In this document: piece after piece, positions 51,578 to 60,346 of the stretch | Numbering within the stretch: the first letter of the stretch is position 1 | Layout of the letters: each line of letters begins with the position of its first letter | Assembly: GCA_964482495.1 (NCBI GenBank) | Contig: CAYZXS010000016.1 | Coordinates: forward strand, 12,629-76,628 | DNA: 64,000 nt | Direction: 5' to 3' | From: J029 sp964482495 | GTDB lineage: Bacteria; Planctomycetota; UBA1135 | The notes under the pieces: model-generated | Told to the model about the DNA's origin: nothing | Databases searched by the model: none | What the model saw: only the letters and a program-made list of their open reading frames with translations | Position numbers and translations under genes: made by a program

Positions 51578-53236
51578 ATGCTCCGGCGCCTCGCCGGCCT
51601 GCTGCTCCTGCTCGGCGCCTGCTCCTCCGAGCCGGAGCGGCCGGCGGTCCTCCTGATCACCCTCGACACCACCCGCGCGGTGGCGCTGGGCTGCTACGGC
51701 AACCCCTACGACCCGACGCCGGCGCTGGACGCGTTGGCGGCGGAGAGCATCCTCTACCAGCAGGCGCGCACGGTGGCGCCGGTGACCTTGCCGGCGCACG
51801 CCTCGATGCTGACCGGGCTCTACCCGCCGCGGCACGGCTTGCGCGACAACGGCCTGTGGGCGCTGTCCGGCGCCGCCGAGACCGTGGCCGAGCGCGCCGC
51901 AGCCGCCGGGGTGCGGACCGGGGCGGTGGTGGCTGCGCCGGTGCTGCACGCCCGCTACGGCTTGGACCAAGGCTTCGAGGACTACGACCAGCCGGAGACC
52001 GCGGACCAGGCCGGGCGGCTGGAGATGAGCTACCGGCCGGCGGCGGAGGTGGCCGACGCCGCCATCGATTGGTGGAGCGAGCACGGCGATGCGAGCGCCG
52101 GCGCGTTCTTGTGGGTCCACTTCTTCGACCCGCACGAGCCCTACCAGGCGCCGGCGGAGTTCGTCGAGCGGCTCGGCGGCCGCCCCTACCTGGCGGAGGT
52201 GGCGGCGATGGACCACGCCATCGGCCGGCTGCTCGACCAGCTCCGCGCCGACGGCAGCCTGGAGCGGACGACGGTGCTCGTGGTCGGCGACCACGGAGAG
52301 GACTTCGGCCGCCACGGAGAGCCGACCCACTCGATCACCTGCTACGACACCACGCTGCGGGTGCCTTTCTTGCTGCGGCGCCCGGACGGCGCCGGCGCCG
52401 GCGACCAGGTCTTCGCGCCAGTGACGGTGGCCGACGTCGCTCCGACGGTGGCCAGCGCTCTCGGCCTTGGGCCAGACCCCGCTGCCGACGGCGTCGACTT
52501 GCTGGCCGGCGCGCCGGAGGGACGCGGGGTCTATTTCGAGTCCTACGTCGGCTTCCTGAACTACGGCTGGAGCCCGGTGACGGGCTGGGCCGACGCCCGT
52601 GGCAAGTACCTGCACAGCGCCGATCCGGAGCTCTACGACCCGCTGCGGGACCCGGCGGAGCGCAGCGACTTGATCGACCAGCGGCCGGCGGAGTCGCTCG
52701 AGGCCTACCGCGCGGCTCTGCGCCGGGTGGCCTCGGCGCCGACGCTGGAGCCGGTGGTGCTGGGGGCGCTCGAGGCCGGCGCCGAGGCCGAATTGCAAGC
52801 CCTCGGCTACGCCGGCGTCGGCGACGCCGAGGCCGAGCTGCCGCCCCCCGGCGAGATCCCGCCCGGCTTGCCCAGCCCCCACCGCAGCACCGACGAGCTG
52901 CGGGCCTTCTACGAGGCGGCCCGCTTGGGCGGCGCCGGTCAGCTCGAGCCCGCCATCGAGGGACTGGAGCGGGTCGTCGCCGGCAACCCGCGCAACCTCT
53001 ACGCCCGTGAGCTGCTGGGGCTGTTCCTCTACCGCGCCGGCCGCTACGCCGACTCCGAGGCCGCCCTGCTCCCCCTGATCGAGGCCGGCCACCGGCGGGC
53101 GACGGCCCTCGACGTGCTCGGCCACGACGCCGAGCAGCTCGGCCGGCGCGCGGACGCCCTGCGTTGGTTCGAGGAGGCCGCCGCCGCCCGGCCCGGCGAC
53201 GCCCACCTGCAGGAGGACCTGGACCGTCTGCGCTGA
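51578..53236 (+). CDS. Sulfatase-like (alkaline phosphatase superfamily) lipoprotein with TPR tail
   Basis: 552 residues. Lipoprotein signal (RRLAGLLLLLGAC, Cys15). The catalytic domain (about 23-330) has the metal Asp in LLITLDTTR and the nucleophile region VAPVTLPAHASMLTG, where Thr70 occupies the formylglycine Cys position of CxPxR sulfatases. HFFDPHEPY, VVGDHGEDFGRHGEPTH and the LRVPFLLRRP strand follow. Because Cys/Ser is replaced by Thr, a phosphodiester- or phosphonate-type hydrolase or transferase is as likely as a sulfatase. The C-terminal 130 residues form TPR-like helices. Confidence 0.8.
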   Translation: MLRRLAGLLLLLGACSSEPERPAVLLITLDTTRAVALGCYGNPYDPTPALDALAAESILYQQARTVAPVTLPAHASMLTGLYPPRHGLRDNGLWALSGAAETVAERAAAAGVRTGAVVAAPVLHARYGLDQGFEDYDQPETADQAGRLEMSYRPAAEVADAAIDWWSEHGDASAGAFLWVHFFDPHEPYQAPAEFVERLGGRPYLAEVAAMDHAIGRLLDQLRADGSLERTTVLVVGDHGEDFGRHGEPTHSITCYDTTLRVPFLLRRPDGAGAGDQVFAPVTVADVAPTVASALGLGPDPAADGVDLLAGAPEGRGVYFESYVGFLNYGWSPVTGWADARGKYLHSADPELYDPLRDPAERSDLIDQRPAESLEAYRAALRRVASAPTLEPVVLGALEAGAEAELQALGYAGVGDAEAELPPPGEIPPGLPSPHRSTDELRAFYEAARLGGAGQLEPAIEGLERVVAGNPRNLYARELLGLFLYRAGRYADSEAALLPLIEAGHRRATALDVLGHDAEQLGRRADALRWFEEAAAARPGDAHLQEDLDRLR

Positions 53237-53237
53237 G

Positions 53238-54416
53238 ATGGCCGCCGGACCGCTCACCATCACCGAGGAGCAGGCGCTGTGGTTCCGCGCCCGGCGCGGC
53301 CTGCTCGCCGGCCCTGGCGCGACCGACGCCGGCGAGGCCGCCCGGGCCTTGATCGGCGCTCAGGCCCAACAGCTGGCGCCGGCGCTGCTGGCGCTGTCGC
53401 AGCGCACCGCGGGCCGCCCGGACGCCGCGGCCTTGACGGCGCAGCTGTTCGGACCGGAGCCGGCGCTGGTGCGCAACTGGGGGCAGCGCGACACCCTGCA
53501 CCTCTACGACGCCGCTGGAGACTGGGCGGCGGTGACCGCGGCGCGGGCGCAGTGGGCGCCGGGCGGCCGGCGCGGCCCCCTGCCTCCGGAAGCGACCGTG
53601 AGGCGAGCGCTGCGCCGCCTGGAGCAGGCCGGGGAGCCGCTCTGCCGCGCCGACCTCGAGGACCTGCTGCCGGCCGCCTACCTGCGCCAGGTCGAGGAGC
53701 ACGTCGCCGGCCGCATGCGCGTCGAGACCTTCGCCGCCGGCCGCGTGCTGTGGCTGCTCGCCAACCGCGGCGACTGCTGCCTCGGGCCCAAGCGCGGCGC
53801 CGAGCAGAGCTACGCCCTGCGCCGGCTCCTGTTTCCGGCCCTGGACTGGCGCGCCGAGGCGCTGGACCCTGAGGAGCAGGCGATCGCGCTCGCCCGCCGC
53901 TACCTGCGGGCGCACGCCCCGGCGACGCCGCGCGACCTGGCCCACTTCTTCGGCGCCCGCATGCCGGAGGTGCGCCACTGGCTCGAGGCGATCGACGCTG
54001 AGGCCGGTCTGCTCCCGGTCGACTGCGGCGGCCGCGACGGCCTGCTCGCCCTGCGCGCGGACCGCGCCGCCCTGTCCAAGGCCGCCCCCGCCGCGGTCCG
54101 GGACTGGCCGTTGCGCCTGCTGCCGCTGTGGGACTGCCTGATGATGGCCCACGCCGACAAGAGCTGGAGCGTGCCGGCGGAGGCCGACCGCAAGCGCATC
54201 TGGCGCGCTGGCGCTTTCGTCGCCGCGACCGTGCTCGCCCGCGGCCGGGTGGTGGCGACCTGGTCGCAGAAGCAGAAGGCCAAGCGCTTGGAGGTCGTCG
54301 TGGAGCCGCTCCGTGGCTGGCGCGCCAGCAAGCACCTGGCCGGCGTCCGGCGCGAGGCGAAGGGCGTCGCCGCCCACCTCGGCCTGCCGGAGGCGGTCGT
54401 GGCAGTAGCCGGCTAG
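53238..54416 (+). CDS. HTH_42/AlkZ-YcaQ-like DNA glycosylase
   Basis: 392 residues of three winged-helix units. The N-terminus has IGAQAQQLAPALLAL, containing the Q-x-Q catalytic motif described for AlkZ-type glycosylases, which excise bulky or crosslinked alkylated bases. Later segments RMRVETFAAGRVLWLLANRG, YLRAHAPATPRDLAHFFG and LLPLWDCLMMAHADKSW match the family. It begins 1 nt after the sulfatase-like stop. DNA repair fits the family, but the substrate is not determined. Confidence 0.78.
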   Translation: MAAGPLTITEEQALWFRARRGLLAGPGATDAGEAARALIGAQAQQLAPALLALSQRTAGRPDAAALTAQLFGPEPALVRNWGQRDTLHLYDAAGDWAAVTAARAQWAPGGRRGPLPPEATVRRALRRLEQAGEPLCRADLEDLLPAAYLRQVEEHVAGRMRVETFAAGRVLWLLANRGDCCLGPKRGAEQSYALRRLLFPALDWRAEALDPEEQAIALARRYLRAHAPATPRDLAHFFGARMPEVRHWLEAIDAEAGLLPVDCGGRDGLLALRADRAALSKAAPAAVRDWPLRLLPLWDCLMMAHADKSWSVPAEADRKRIWRAGAFVAATVLARGRVVATWSQKQKAKRLEVVVEPLRGWRASKHLAGVRREAKGVAAHLGLPEAVVAVAG

Positions 54417-54457
54417 CTCGCGCTCGCGGGCGAGTCGGTCATCGGCCCGGCGGCCGC

Positions 54458-56377
54458 CTACTGAACGACCAGGGTCCGGCTGTCGCTGTCGCTGCCGGCG
54501 GCGGAGACGGCGGTGGCTTCGATGAGGTAGCTGCCGGGGGCGAGGCCGCCGGGGAGGTGGAGCCGGGAGGCCCAGAGGGTGCCGTCGGCCGACGGATAGA
54601 GGCTCGCCTGCGGCCCCAGGAAGCTGGCGCCGATGTCCAGCTGGTTCCAGCCGAGGTGGGCGGCGGTGACGGTCACCGACCGCGTCGTCAGGGCCGCGAA
54701 GCCGTCGGCGGCGCCGAGGGCGACCTCGATCTCGAGGGGCGCGTAGGCGGCCACCGGGCCCGCCGGGGCGAGCACGCGCGCGACCGCCGGCTGCGTCGCG
54801 AGGGCGGTGTCCAGGACCAACTCGGGGCCGGCGCCGAGGTTGCCGACCGGGTCGGTGTGGTCGGGGCGGTAGTGGACCAGCTCGTCGGCACCGAGCCCGG
54901 TCAGGACCGCGGTGTGGAAGAGCCGCGGCCGGTCGTCCACGGCGGCGGCGCCGCCGCCGTAGTTCGGGTCGGGGCCGTAGGCCAGGCTCATGGTGCCCAG
55001 CTCGGGCAGGGCGCCGGGGCCGGGCAGCAAGGCGGTGCGGATCCGCCACTCCCCCGCCACCCCGGTCGGCGCCGCCTCGGTCACCGCGCAGGGCGGCGGC
55101 GCGGTCGTGTCGAGCAGCGCCGTCTTGCCAGCGCGCATCGGCTGGTAGAAGGGGTCGCCGACGTACATGCCGACCCACTTCGCCTTCGGGTCGCTGACCC
55201 GCGCCGCTTCGCCGAAGGGGTAGCCGTTGACGAGGTAGTGGGTGAAGACCTCCGGGTAGGCGTGGCCGTTCAGGTAGGGCTCGGCGATCACGCCCGGACC
55301 GCAGGCGAGACCGCGCTGGAAGGACTCGCCGAGGAAGGTCCCGGGGTTCGCCTGCCGGATCCGCGCCACCGAGTTGGAATTCAGGTCGCAGGCGGCGCTG
55401 CCGACCTTCCAGTCCCAGACGTCGTGGTACTTGTTGAAGTTGTACCAGCCCTCGTAGAGCAAGGCCTCGGGCGCGGTCGCCGCCGAGCCGCCGCCCTCCC
55501 AGGCGGCGCCGGCCTCGCCGATCTCGGTGCCGAAGGGCTCCCAGTAGAGCGGGAAGCCGGACTGGTCGAGCCACTGCCGGCCGTAGGCCATGTCCTTGTC
55601 GGCGTCGGCGTAGCTGTCGTGGCCGAAGGGGTAGCCGGCCAGCTCGGCCCAGGTGTAGGCGCCGTAGCGGGTGTCGCAGTAGCTGTTGCCGCCGTAGTAG
55701 CCGGGGTCGGGCGAGACGTAGGCGTCGCCGTAGAGCGCCATCTCGACCAACTCGACGGCGTGCTGGCTGTCGAGACCGTCCAGACGCGACACCAGATAGG
55801 TGCGCAGGCCCTGGCGGCGGTGGACCACCGGATCGAAGCGGCCGGGGTCGGCGCCGAAGCCCGGCGCGGCGTCGAAGTAGGCGTCGTTGTGGCCGTAGGT
55901 GATGTAGTGGGGCGTGGTCCGGTCGCCCAGGGTCCAGAGCGCGATCAGGGTCTGGTCGATCGAGCGCGTGCCGTGGTTGCCGGGCACGCTGCTGAGCTGG
56001 TAGGGCACGCCGTAACAGAAGAGGAAGCCGAGGATGTGGTCCTCGTCCGGCCACTGCGAGACCTTGTTGCGCAGGGGCGTGATCATCTCGTCGAAGAAGG
56101 CCTCCCAGCCGGGGCGGCCGCTATAGGCGTGGCCGGTGCCGGTGGAGCAGTCGACCGGGAAGACGTTGGCCGCGGGGATGCCGCGCCGCCGCGCGACCCA
56201 GCGGGCGACGTCCTCGGAGTCGCCGACGCCGTTGCCGTCCTCGTCCGGCCACAGGCGGTTGAAGACCACGATCCAGCGGTCCGCCATGCCCTCGGGGTCG
56301 GGGTCGAAGGACTGTGGTGCGAGGGGGGCGAGCGTGGCGAGGATCAGCGGAGCCAGCATGGCTCCACGATACCCCAT
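54458..56377 (-). CDS. TIGR03790-family secreted protein
   Basis: 639 residues from ATG 56377 (ATG 56359 is the alternative). Short signal (APLILATLAPLAPQ). Recognised by the family's opening RWIVVFNRLWPDEDGNGV, then DSEDVARWVARRRGIPAANV, ILGFLFCYGVPYQL, WYNFNKYHDVWDW and the VGMYVGDPFYQP segment. The last 150 residues are an Ig-like beta domain (SYLIEATAVSAAGSDSDSRT). The function of TIGR03790 is unknown; it is found in Planctomycetes and Acidobacteria. The overall order, with the GDP motif near the end, is reminiscent of C25-like proteins. Last gene of the GH95 operon. Confidence 0.8.
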   Translation of the reverse strand: MGYRGAMLAPLILATLAPLAPQSFDPDPEGMADRWIVVFNRLWPDEDGNGVGDSEDVARWVARRRGIPAANVFPVDCSTGTGHAYSGRPGWEAFFDEMITPLRNKVSQWPDEDHILGFLFCYGVPYQLSSVPGNHGTRSIDQTLIALWTLGDRTTPHYITYGHNDAYFDAAPGFGADPGRFDPVVHRRQGLRTYLVSRLDGLDSQHAVELVEMALYGDAYVSPDPGYYGGNSYCDTRYGAYTWAELAGYPFGHDSYADADKDMAYGRQWLDQSGFPLYWEPFGTEIGEAGAAWEGGGSAATAPEALLYEGWYNFNKYHDVWDWKVGSAACDLNSNSVARIRQANPGTFLGESFQRGLACGPGVIAEPYLNGHAYPEVFTHYLVNGYPFGEAARVSDPKAKWVGMYVGDPFYQPMRAGKTALLDTTAPPPCAVTEAAPTGVAGEWRIRTALLPGPGALPELGTMSLAYGPDPNYGGGAAAVDDRPRLFHTAVLTGLGADELVHYRPDHTDPVGNLGAGPELVLDTALATQPAVARVLAPAGPVAAYAPLEIEVALGAADGFAALTTRSVTVTAAHLGWNQLDIGASFLGPQASLYPSADGTLWASRLHLPGGLAPGSYLIEATAVSAAGSDSDSRTLVVQ

Positions 56378-56381
56378 GGTC

Positions 56382-56768
56382 TCAGCGCCGCTGCCAGAGG
56401 GCGCGGTCGAGCATCCAGGCGAGCGCCGCGCCGGCGGCATAGCGGGGCAGGTCGGCCCACAGGAAGCCGCGGCCGAGCACCAGGGCGCCGAAGCGGTTGG
56501 CGCGCAGGGCGTCGATCCAGTCGGCCTGGTAGAGCTGGCTGAACTCGACCGCGAAGGAGAGGAGCAGCGCGGCCAGCAGCAGCCGCCCAGGCGCCGAGGC
56601 TGGCCGGAGCAGCGCCAGGAGGAAGTAGAGGTTCGTGGTCCAGAGGGCGTCGCCAGCGTTCCGCGTGAACCAGCCGGGCAGGGCGTCTGCGGCGCCGCTG
56701 CGGGAGGCCAGCCCGGCCCCTACCAGCGCCAGGCACAGCGCCGCCAGCGCCGAGCGGCTACGAGTCAT
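56382..56768 (-). CDS. DUF2809 membrane protein
   Basis: 128 residues with about four membrane segments. The family signature is FAVEFSQLYQADWIDALRAN followed by FGALVLGRGFLWADLPRYAAG. ATG 56768 overlaps the GNAT stop by 11 nt. No function is known for the family. Confidence 0.8.
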   Translation of the reverse strand: MTRSRSALAALCLALVGAGLASRSGAADALPGWFTRNAGDALWTTNLYFLLALLRPASAPGRLLLAALLLSFAVEFSQLYQADWIDALRANRFGALVLGRGFLWADLPRYAAGAALAWMLDRALWQRR

Positions 56769-57240
56769 CCCCGCTCCGCTCGAGCCGCATCGGCACGAAT
56801 TCGATGCCGTCCTGCCGCTGCACCGGACCGGTGGCCCGGAAGCCGTGGCGCTCGTAGAAGGCCCGCGCGTTGAGAGTGGCGTAGAGGGTGAAGGCGTCAC
56901 AGCCGTGGAGTCGGACCGATTCCTCCCGCGCGCGGCGCCAGAGCTGGGAGCCCACTCCTTGCCCCTGGCGGTCCGCGGCGACGAAGAGGTGGAACAGGTG
57001 GCAAGGGCCGCGCATGGCGACGAAGCCGGCCAGGCCGTGGTCGTCCTCGGCGAGCTCGAAGCGGAAGTCCGGGTCGCCGAGCCGTCGGCGCAGGGTCTCG
57101 GCCGACACTTGGGCGCGGAAGGCTTCGGCGCCGGCGCCGCTCGGGTCGACGGTGAAGGCCGGCACCAGCGGTTCGATCAGGCGTTGCAAGGCTTCGGCGT
57201 CTCGCGGCCAGCCGGGGCGGAATTGGAGGGCGGTGGGCAC
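56758..57240 (-). CDS. GNAT-family N-acetyltransferase
   Basis: 160 residues from GTG 57240. Acetyl-CoA motif A is LFVAADRQGQGVGSQLWRRA (R/QxxGxG/A), followed by the beta-bulge region and NARAFYERHGFRATG near the C-terminus. Substrate unknown. Cotranscribed with membrane proteins on both sides. Confidence 0.88.
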   Translation of the reverse strand: MPTALQFRPGWPRDAEALQRLIEPLVPAFTVDPSGAGAEAFRAQVSAETLRRRLGDPDFRFELAEDDHGLAGFVAMRGPCHLFHLFVAADRQGQGVGSQLWRRAREESVRLHGCDAFTLYATLNARAFYERHGFRATGPVQRQDGIEFVPMRLERSGDDS

Positions 57241-57253
57241 GCGGTCGGAGGGA

Positions 57254-57481
57254 TCAGAAGAAGGGCGCGAGGAAGTAGCTCCAGATCTTGAGCAGCATCC
57301 AGCAGCCGATGCAGACGCTCAAGATCAGGATGAAGGCGGCGGCGTTGCGCTCGCGGCCGTCGGGGTCCTGGAGCTCCGCGATGCGCTTGCCCAGATCTGG
57401 GATCAGGAACCAGAACCAGAGGCCGCCGAAGACGAGCACGGCGACATCGAGCACCACCCAGAGCATCTTCTCGAGCGGCAT
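57254..57481 (-). CDS. Small two-span membrane protein
   Basis: 75 residues: a first membrane span (MLWVVLDVAVLVFGGLWFWF), a polar loop (LGKRIAELQDPDGRERN) and a second span (AAFILILSVCIGCWMLL) ending in aromatic residues. No family recognised. The ATG lies 2 nt after the TfoX-N stop, so it is translated from the same mRNA. Confidence 0.6.
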   Translation of the reverse strand: MPLEKMLWVVLDVAVLVFGGLWFWFLIPDLGKRIAELQDPDGRERNAAAFILILSVCIGCWMLLKIWSYFLAPFF

Positions 57482-57483
57482 GG

Positions 57484-57813
57484 CTATTTCTCAGGCAGCT
57501 CGGTGGTGAAGGCCAGGCAGAGGTCGAGCCAGCCGCGCAGGTCGCCGTCGGCGGCGAAGCCGGGCGGGTCGACGTAGACCATGCCGCGCAGCGGCCGGCC
57601 GGTGAAGTCCATCTCGCGAGCGTGGGGCCGGGCCAGCGCGTCGTCGTAGCCCTCGGGGCCGACCCGCGCCATCAGCCGCTCCCCCACCACGCCGCAGCAC
57701 AGGTTGCCGCGGTCGAGGAAGGCGACGCCGCCGAACATCCTCTTCTCGGTGACGCCAGGGCGGTCGGCGAAGGCCGCTCGTAGGCGCTCGGCGACGGTCT
57801 CGGAGTAGGCCAC
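57484..57813 (-). CDS. TfoX N-terminal-domain protein
   Basis: 109 residues from GTG 57813. The TfoX-N pattern is clear: VTEKRMFGGVAFLDRGNLCC, then RVGPEGYDDALA, FTGRPLRGMVYVDP and WLDLCLAFTTELP. The C-terminal TfoX domain is missing, as in many such proteins, so a competence role should not be assumed. Starts 4 nt after the GH95 stop. Confidence 0.88.
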   Translation of the reverse strand: MAYSETVAERLRAAFADRPGVTEKRMFGGVAFLDRGNLCCGVVGERLMARVGPEGYDDALARPHAREMDFTGRPLRGMVYVDPPGFAADGDLRGWLDLCLAFTTELPEK

Positions 57814-57817
57814 CGTC

Positions 57818-60280
57818 TCAGCCCTCGAAGCTCAGCAGGTAGCTCTCGCCGGCGGCGGTCGGGAAGCTCCAGTGCTGCGGCCGGGCGGGGTCGGGGCGGT
57901 AGCCTACGGGACCCGATGCGACGCCGACGCCCGCGGGAAGGCGCAGGGTGCAGATGCCGCCGCGGTGGGAGGTGATGGCGGCCGCCCGGGGCGCGCCGTT
58001 CCGCCACGTCAGCTCGACTTCGAAGCCGCCGCGGCCGCGCAGGCCGCGCAGCGTGCCCTCCGGCCAGGCGGCGGGGAGCGCCGGCAGCAGGTGGAGGGCG
58101 CCGTCCTGCGACTGCAGCAGCATCTCGGCGACGGCGGCGGTGACGCCGAAGCTGCCGTCGACCTGCATCGCCCCGGAGCAGATCGCGAACAGGCTGTCGG
58201 TGGCGTAGCGGTCGGCGTAGCAGCGCAGGTTGTCGAGGGCGCGCTCGCCGTCGCCGAGCCGCGCCCAGCAGGCCGCCTTCCAGGCCGAGGCCCAGCCGTT
58301 GCCGTCGAGGCCGCGCTGCTCGAGCACCGCCGCCGCCGCCGCCGCCAGCTCGGGCGTGCCCTGCGGCGTGATCTGGTTGCCGGGGAAGAGGCCGTAGAGG
58401 TGGCTGATGTGCCGGTGGCTGGCCTCCTTCTGCGGCCAGTCCTCGAGCCACTCCTGCAGCTCGCCGTTGGCGCCGACCTGCATCGGCGCCAGCCGCGCCC
58501 GCGCCGCCTGCAGCTCGGCGCGGAAGGCGGGGTCCTTCCCGAGCAGCGCCGAGGCCTCGGAAGTGAAGCGGAACAGGTCGCGCAGGAGCTGCAGGTCGAT
58601 GGTCGAACCGGCGCAGATGGTGGTGCCGGGGCTGACCCAGCCGGTGGTCTCGTCGTAGAAGTCGTCGTTGCCGGGCCAGGCGGGGAAGTTCTCGGGCGAG
58701 GTCGACGGGTTGGTGACGAGCAGGCCGGTCGCCGGGTCTTCGACCAGGAAGCCGAGGAAGAAGCGGGCGCTGCCCTCGAAAAGCGGCCAGCAGCGCTCGA
58801 GGAAGGCGCGGTCGCCGTGGTGCAGGTAGTGCTCCCACAGGTGAGTGCAGAGCCAGACGCCGCCGGTGGTGAAGGCGCCCCAGTCCGGCCCGTCCATCGG
58901 CGCCGCGGCGCGCCACAGGTCGGTGTTCTGGTGGAAGACCCAGCCCTCCTGGCCGTAGTGCTCGCGCGCCACCTCGGCGCCGGTCACGGCCAGCTCCTCG
59001 ATCATCTGGAACAGCGGCTCGGCGCACTCGGCCAGGTTGCCGACCTCAGCCGGCCAGTAGTTCATCTCGGTGTTGATGTTGGTGGTGTACTTCGAGTCCC
59101 AGGACGGGTTCTGGCTCTCGTTCCAGATGCCCTGGAGGTTGGCCGGCTGGGTGCCGGGACGCGAGGAGCCGATCAGCAGGTAGCGGCCGTAGTGGAACAG
59201 CAGCGCGGCGAAGGCCGGGTCGCCGCCCTCGCGGAAGCGTCGGCGGCGCTCGTCGGTGGGCAGCGACGAGGCGGCGGTGACCGGGAGCTGGATCGCCGCG
59301 CGCCGGTAGAGCCGGCGGTGCTCGGCCAGGTGGTCGGCGCGAAGGCGCGCGAAGCCCTTGGCGGCCGCAGCGGTCAGGGCGGCGTCCACCCGGGCCGCGG
59401 GGTCGCCGCTGAGGTCGTCGTAGCGCACGAAGTTGGTGGCCGCAGCGATCAACAAGGTGACGGCGTCAGCGCCGGCGACCTCGAGTTCACGGCCCCGCAC
59501 CGTGACCTCGCCGCCCTCGGGCAGGGTGAGCAGCCGCGCCTGGTAGCGGAGCGCGCCGGGGACGCCGAGGTAGTCGGCGGACTTGCCGCTGAGGCGGAGG
59601 CCGGCGTCGCCGTCCCCGTCCATCTGGAAGTAGTCGGTGCCGTAGTTCGAGTGCGCCTGGTTGCGCACGCCGCGGAACTCGGCGCGGAATCCCACCCGGC
59701 CTGGCTGGTCGGCGCTGATCCGGAGGACGAGGACCTGGTCGACCGGGCTGGAGAAGACCTCGCGGCGGTAGCCGACGCCGTCGCGCTGGAAGGTGGTGGT
59801 CGCGATCGCCTGGTCGAGGTCGAGCTGGTGGCGGTAGTCCTCGACCTCCCCCGCCACCGGGAGGTGCAGGATCAGATTGCCGAGGGCCTGGTACTTCTGC
59901 TGCTCGACCGGGTATCCCATCAGGTAGCGGCCGAAGAGGTCGTGGCCCCGGCGGTAGTCGCCGGCGGAGATCGCCTCCTGAACGGCGGGCAGGTGCGCGG
60001 CGCCGCCGGGCCGGACCTGCGAGTACGGTCCGCCGCTCCAGAGGGTGTCCTCGTTGAGCTGGATGCGCTCCTCCGCCACCCCGCCGAAGACCATGGCGCC
60101 GAGCCGGCCGTTGCCGACCGGCAGGGCGTCGCGCCACTGGGCCGCGGGCTGGCGATACCACAGGACCGCGCTCGGGTCCGGCTTGTCTTCCTCCTGGGCG
60201 CTGGCGGCGCCGGCGGGGAGCACCAGGCCGAGCAGCAGCAGGGCCGGGCGGAGGCGGCGGGGTCGGAGGCGTCGGGACAT
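57818..60280 (-). CDS. GH95-family alpha-L-fucosidase-like glycoside hydrolase
   Basis: 820 residues. ATG 60280 gives a basic n-region and signal (RLRPALLLLGLVLPAGAASA). Recognised by WRDALPVGNGRLGAMVFGG, IQLNEDTLWSG, the catalytic-core segments GIWNESQNPSWDSKYTTNIN and NTEMNYWPAEVGNL, WVFHQNTDLWR, HRHISHLYGLFPGNQI and QVDGSFGVTAAVAEMLLQS. GH95 enzymes are inverting alpha-L-fucosidases or alpha-L-galactosidases acting on fucosylated polysaccharides outside the cell. First gene of a six-gene minus-strand unit. Confidence 0.92.
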   Translation of the reverse strand: MSRRLRPRRLRPALLLLGLVLPAGAASAQEEDKPDPSAVLWYRQPAAQWRDALPVGNGRLGAMVFGGVAEERIQLNEDTLWSGGPYSQVRPGGAAHLPAVQEAISAGDYRRGHDLFGRYLMGYPVEQQKYQALGNLILHLPVAGEVEDYRHQLDLDQAIATTTFQRDGVGYRREVFSSPVDQVLVLRISADQPGRVGFRAEFRGVRNQAHSNYGTDYFQMDGDGDAGLRLSGKSADYLGVPGALRYQARLLTLPEGGEVTVRGRELEVAGADAVTLLIAAATNFVRYDDLSGDPAARVDAALTAAAAKGFARLRADHLAEHRRLYRRAAIQLPVTAASSLPTDERRRRFREGGDPAFAALLFHYGRYLLIGSSRPGTQPANLQGIWNESQNPSWDSKYTTNINTEMNYWPAEVGNLAECAEPLFQMIEELAVTGAEVAREHYGQEGWVFHQNTDLWRAAAPMDGPDWGAFTTGGVWLCTHLWEHYLHHGDRAFLERCWPLFEGSARFFLGFLVEDPATGLLVTNPSTSPENFPAWPGNDDFYDETTGWVSPGTTICAGSTIDLQLLRDLFRFTSEASALLGKDPAFRAELQAARARLAPMQVGANGELQEWLEDWPQKEASHRHISHLYGLFPGNQITPQGTPELAAAAAAVLEQRGLDGNGWASAWKAACWARLGDGERALDNLRCYADRYATDSLFAICSGAMQVDGSFGVTAAVAEMLLQSQDGALHLLPALPAAWPEGTLRGLRGRGGFEVELTWRNGAPRAAAITSHRGGICTLRLPAGVGVASGPVGYRPDPARPQHWSFPTAAGESYLLSFEG

Positions 60281-60334
60281 GGCTTCGCGCGCCCGGGGTC
60301 GGGCGCACGGGCACTCTAACGCCGCAGCGCGCGT

Positions 60335-60340
60335 TAGGAT
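60335..60340 (+). promoter_or_regulatory. TAGGAT -10 box of the C25-like gene
   Basis: TAGGAT ends 6 nt before ATG 60347, again predicting a leaderless transcript. Confidence 0.4.
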
Positions 60341-60346
60341 CTGGGC

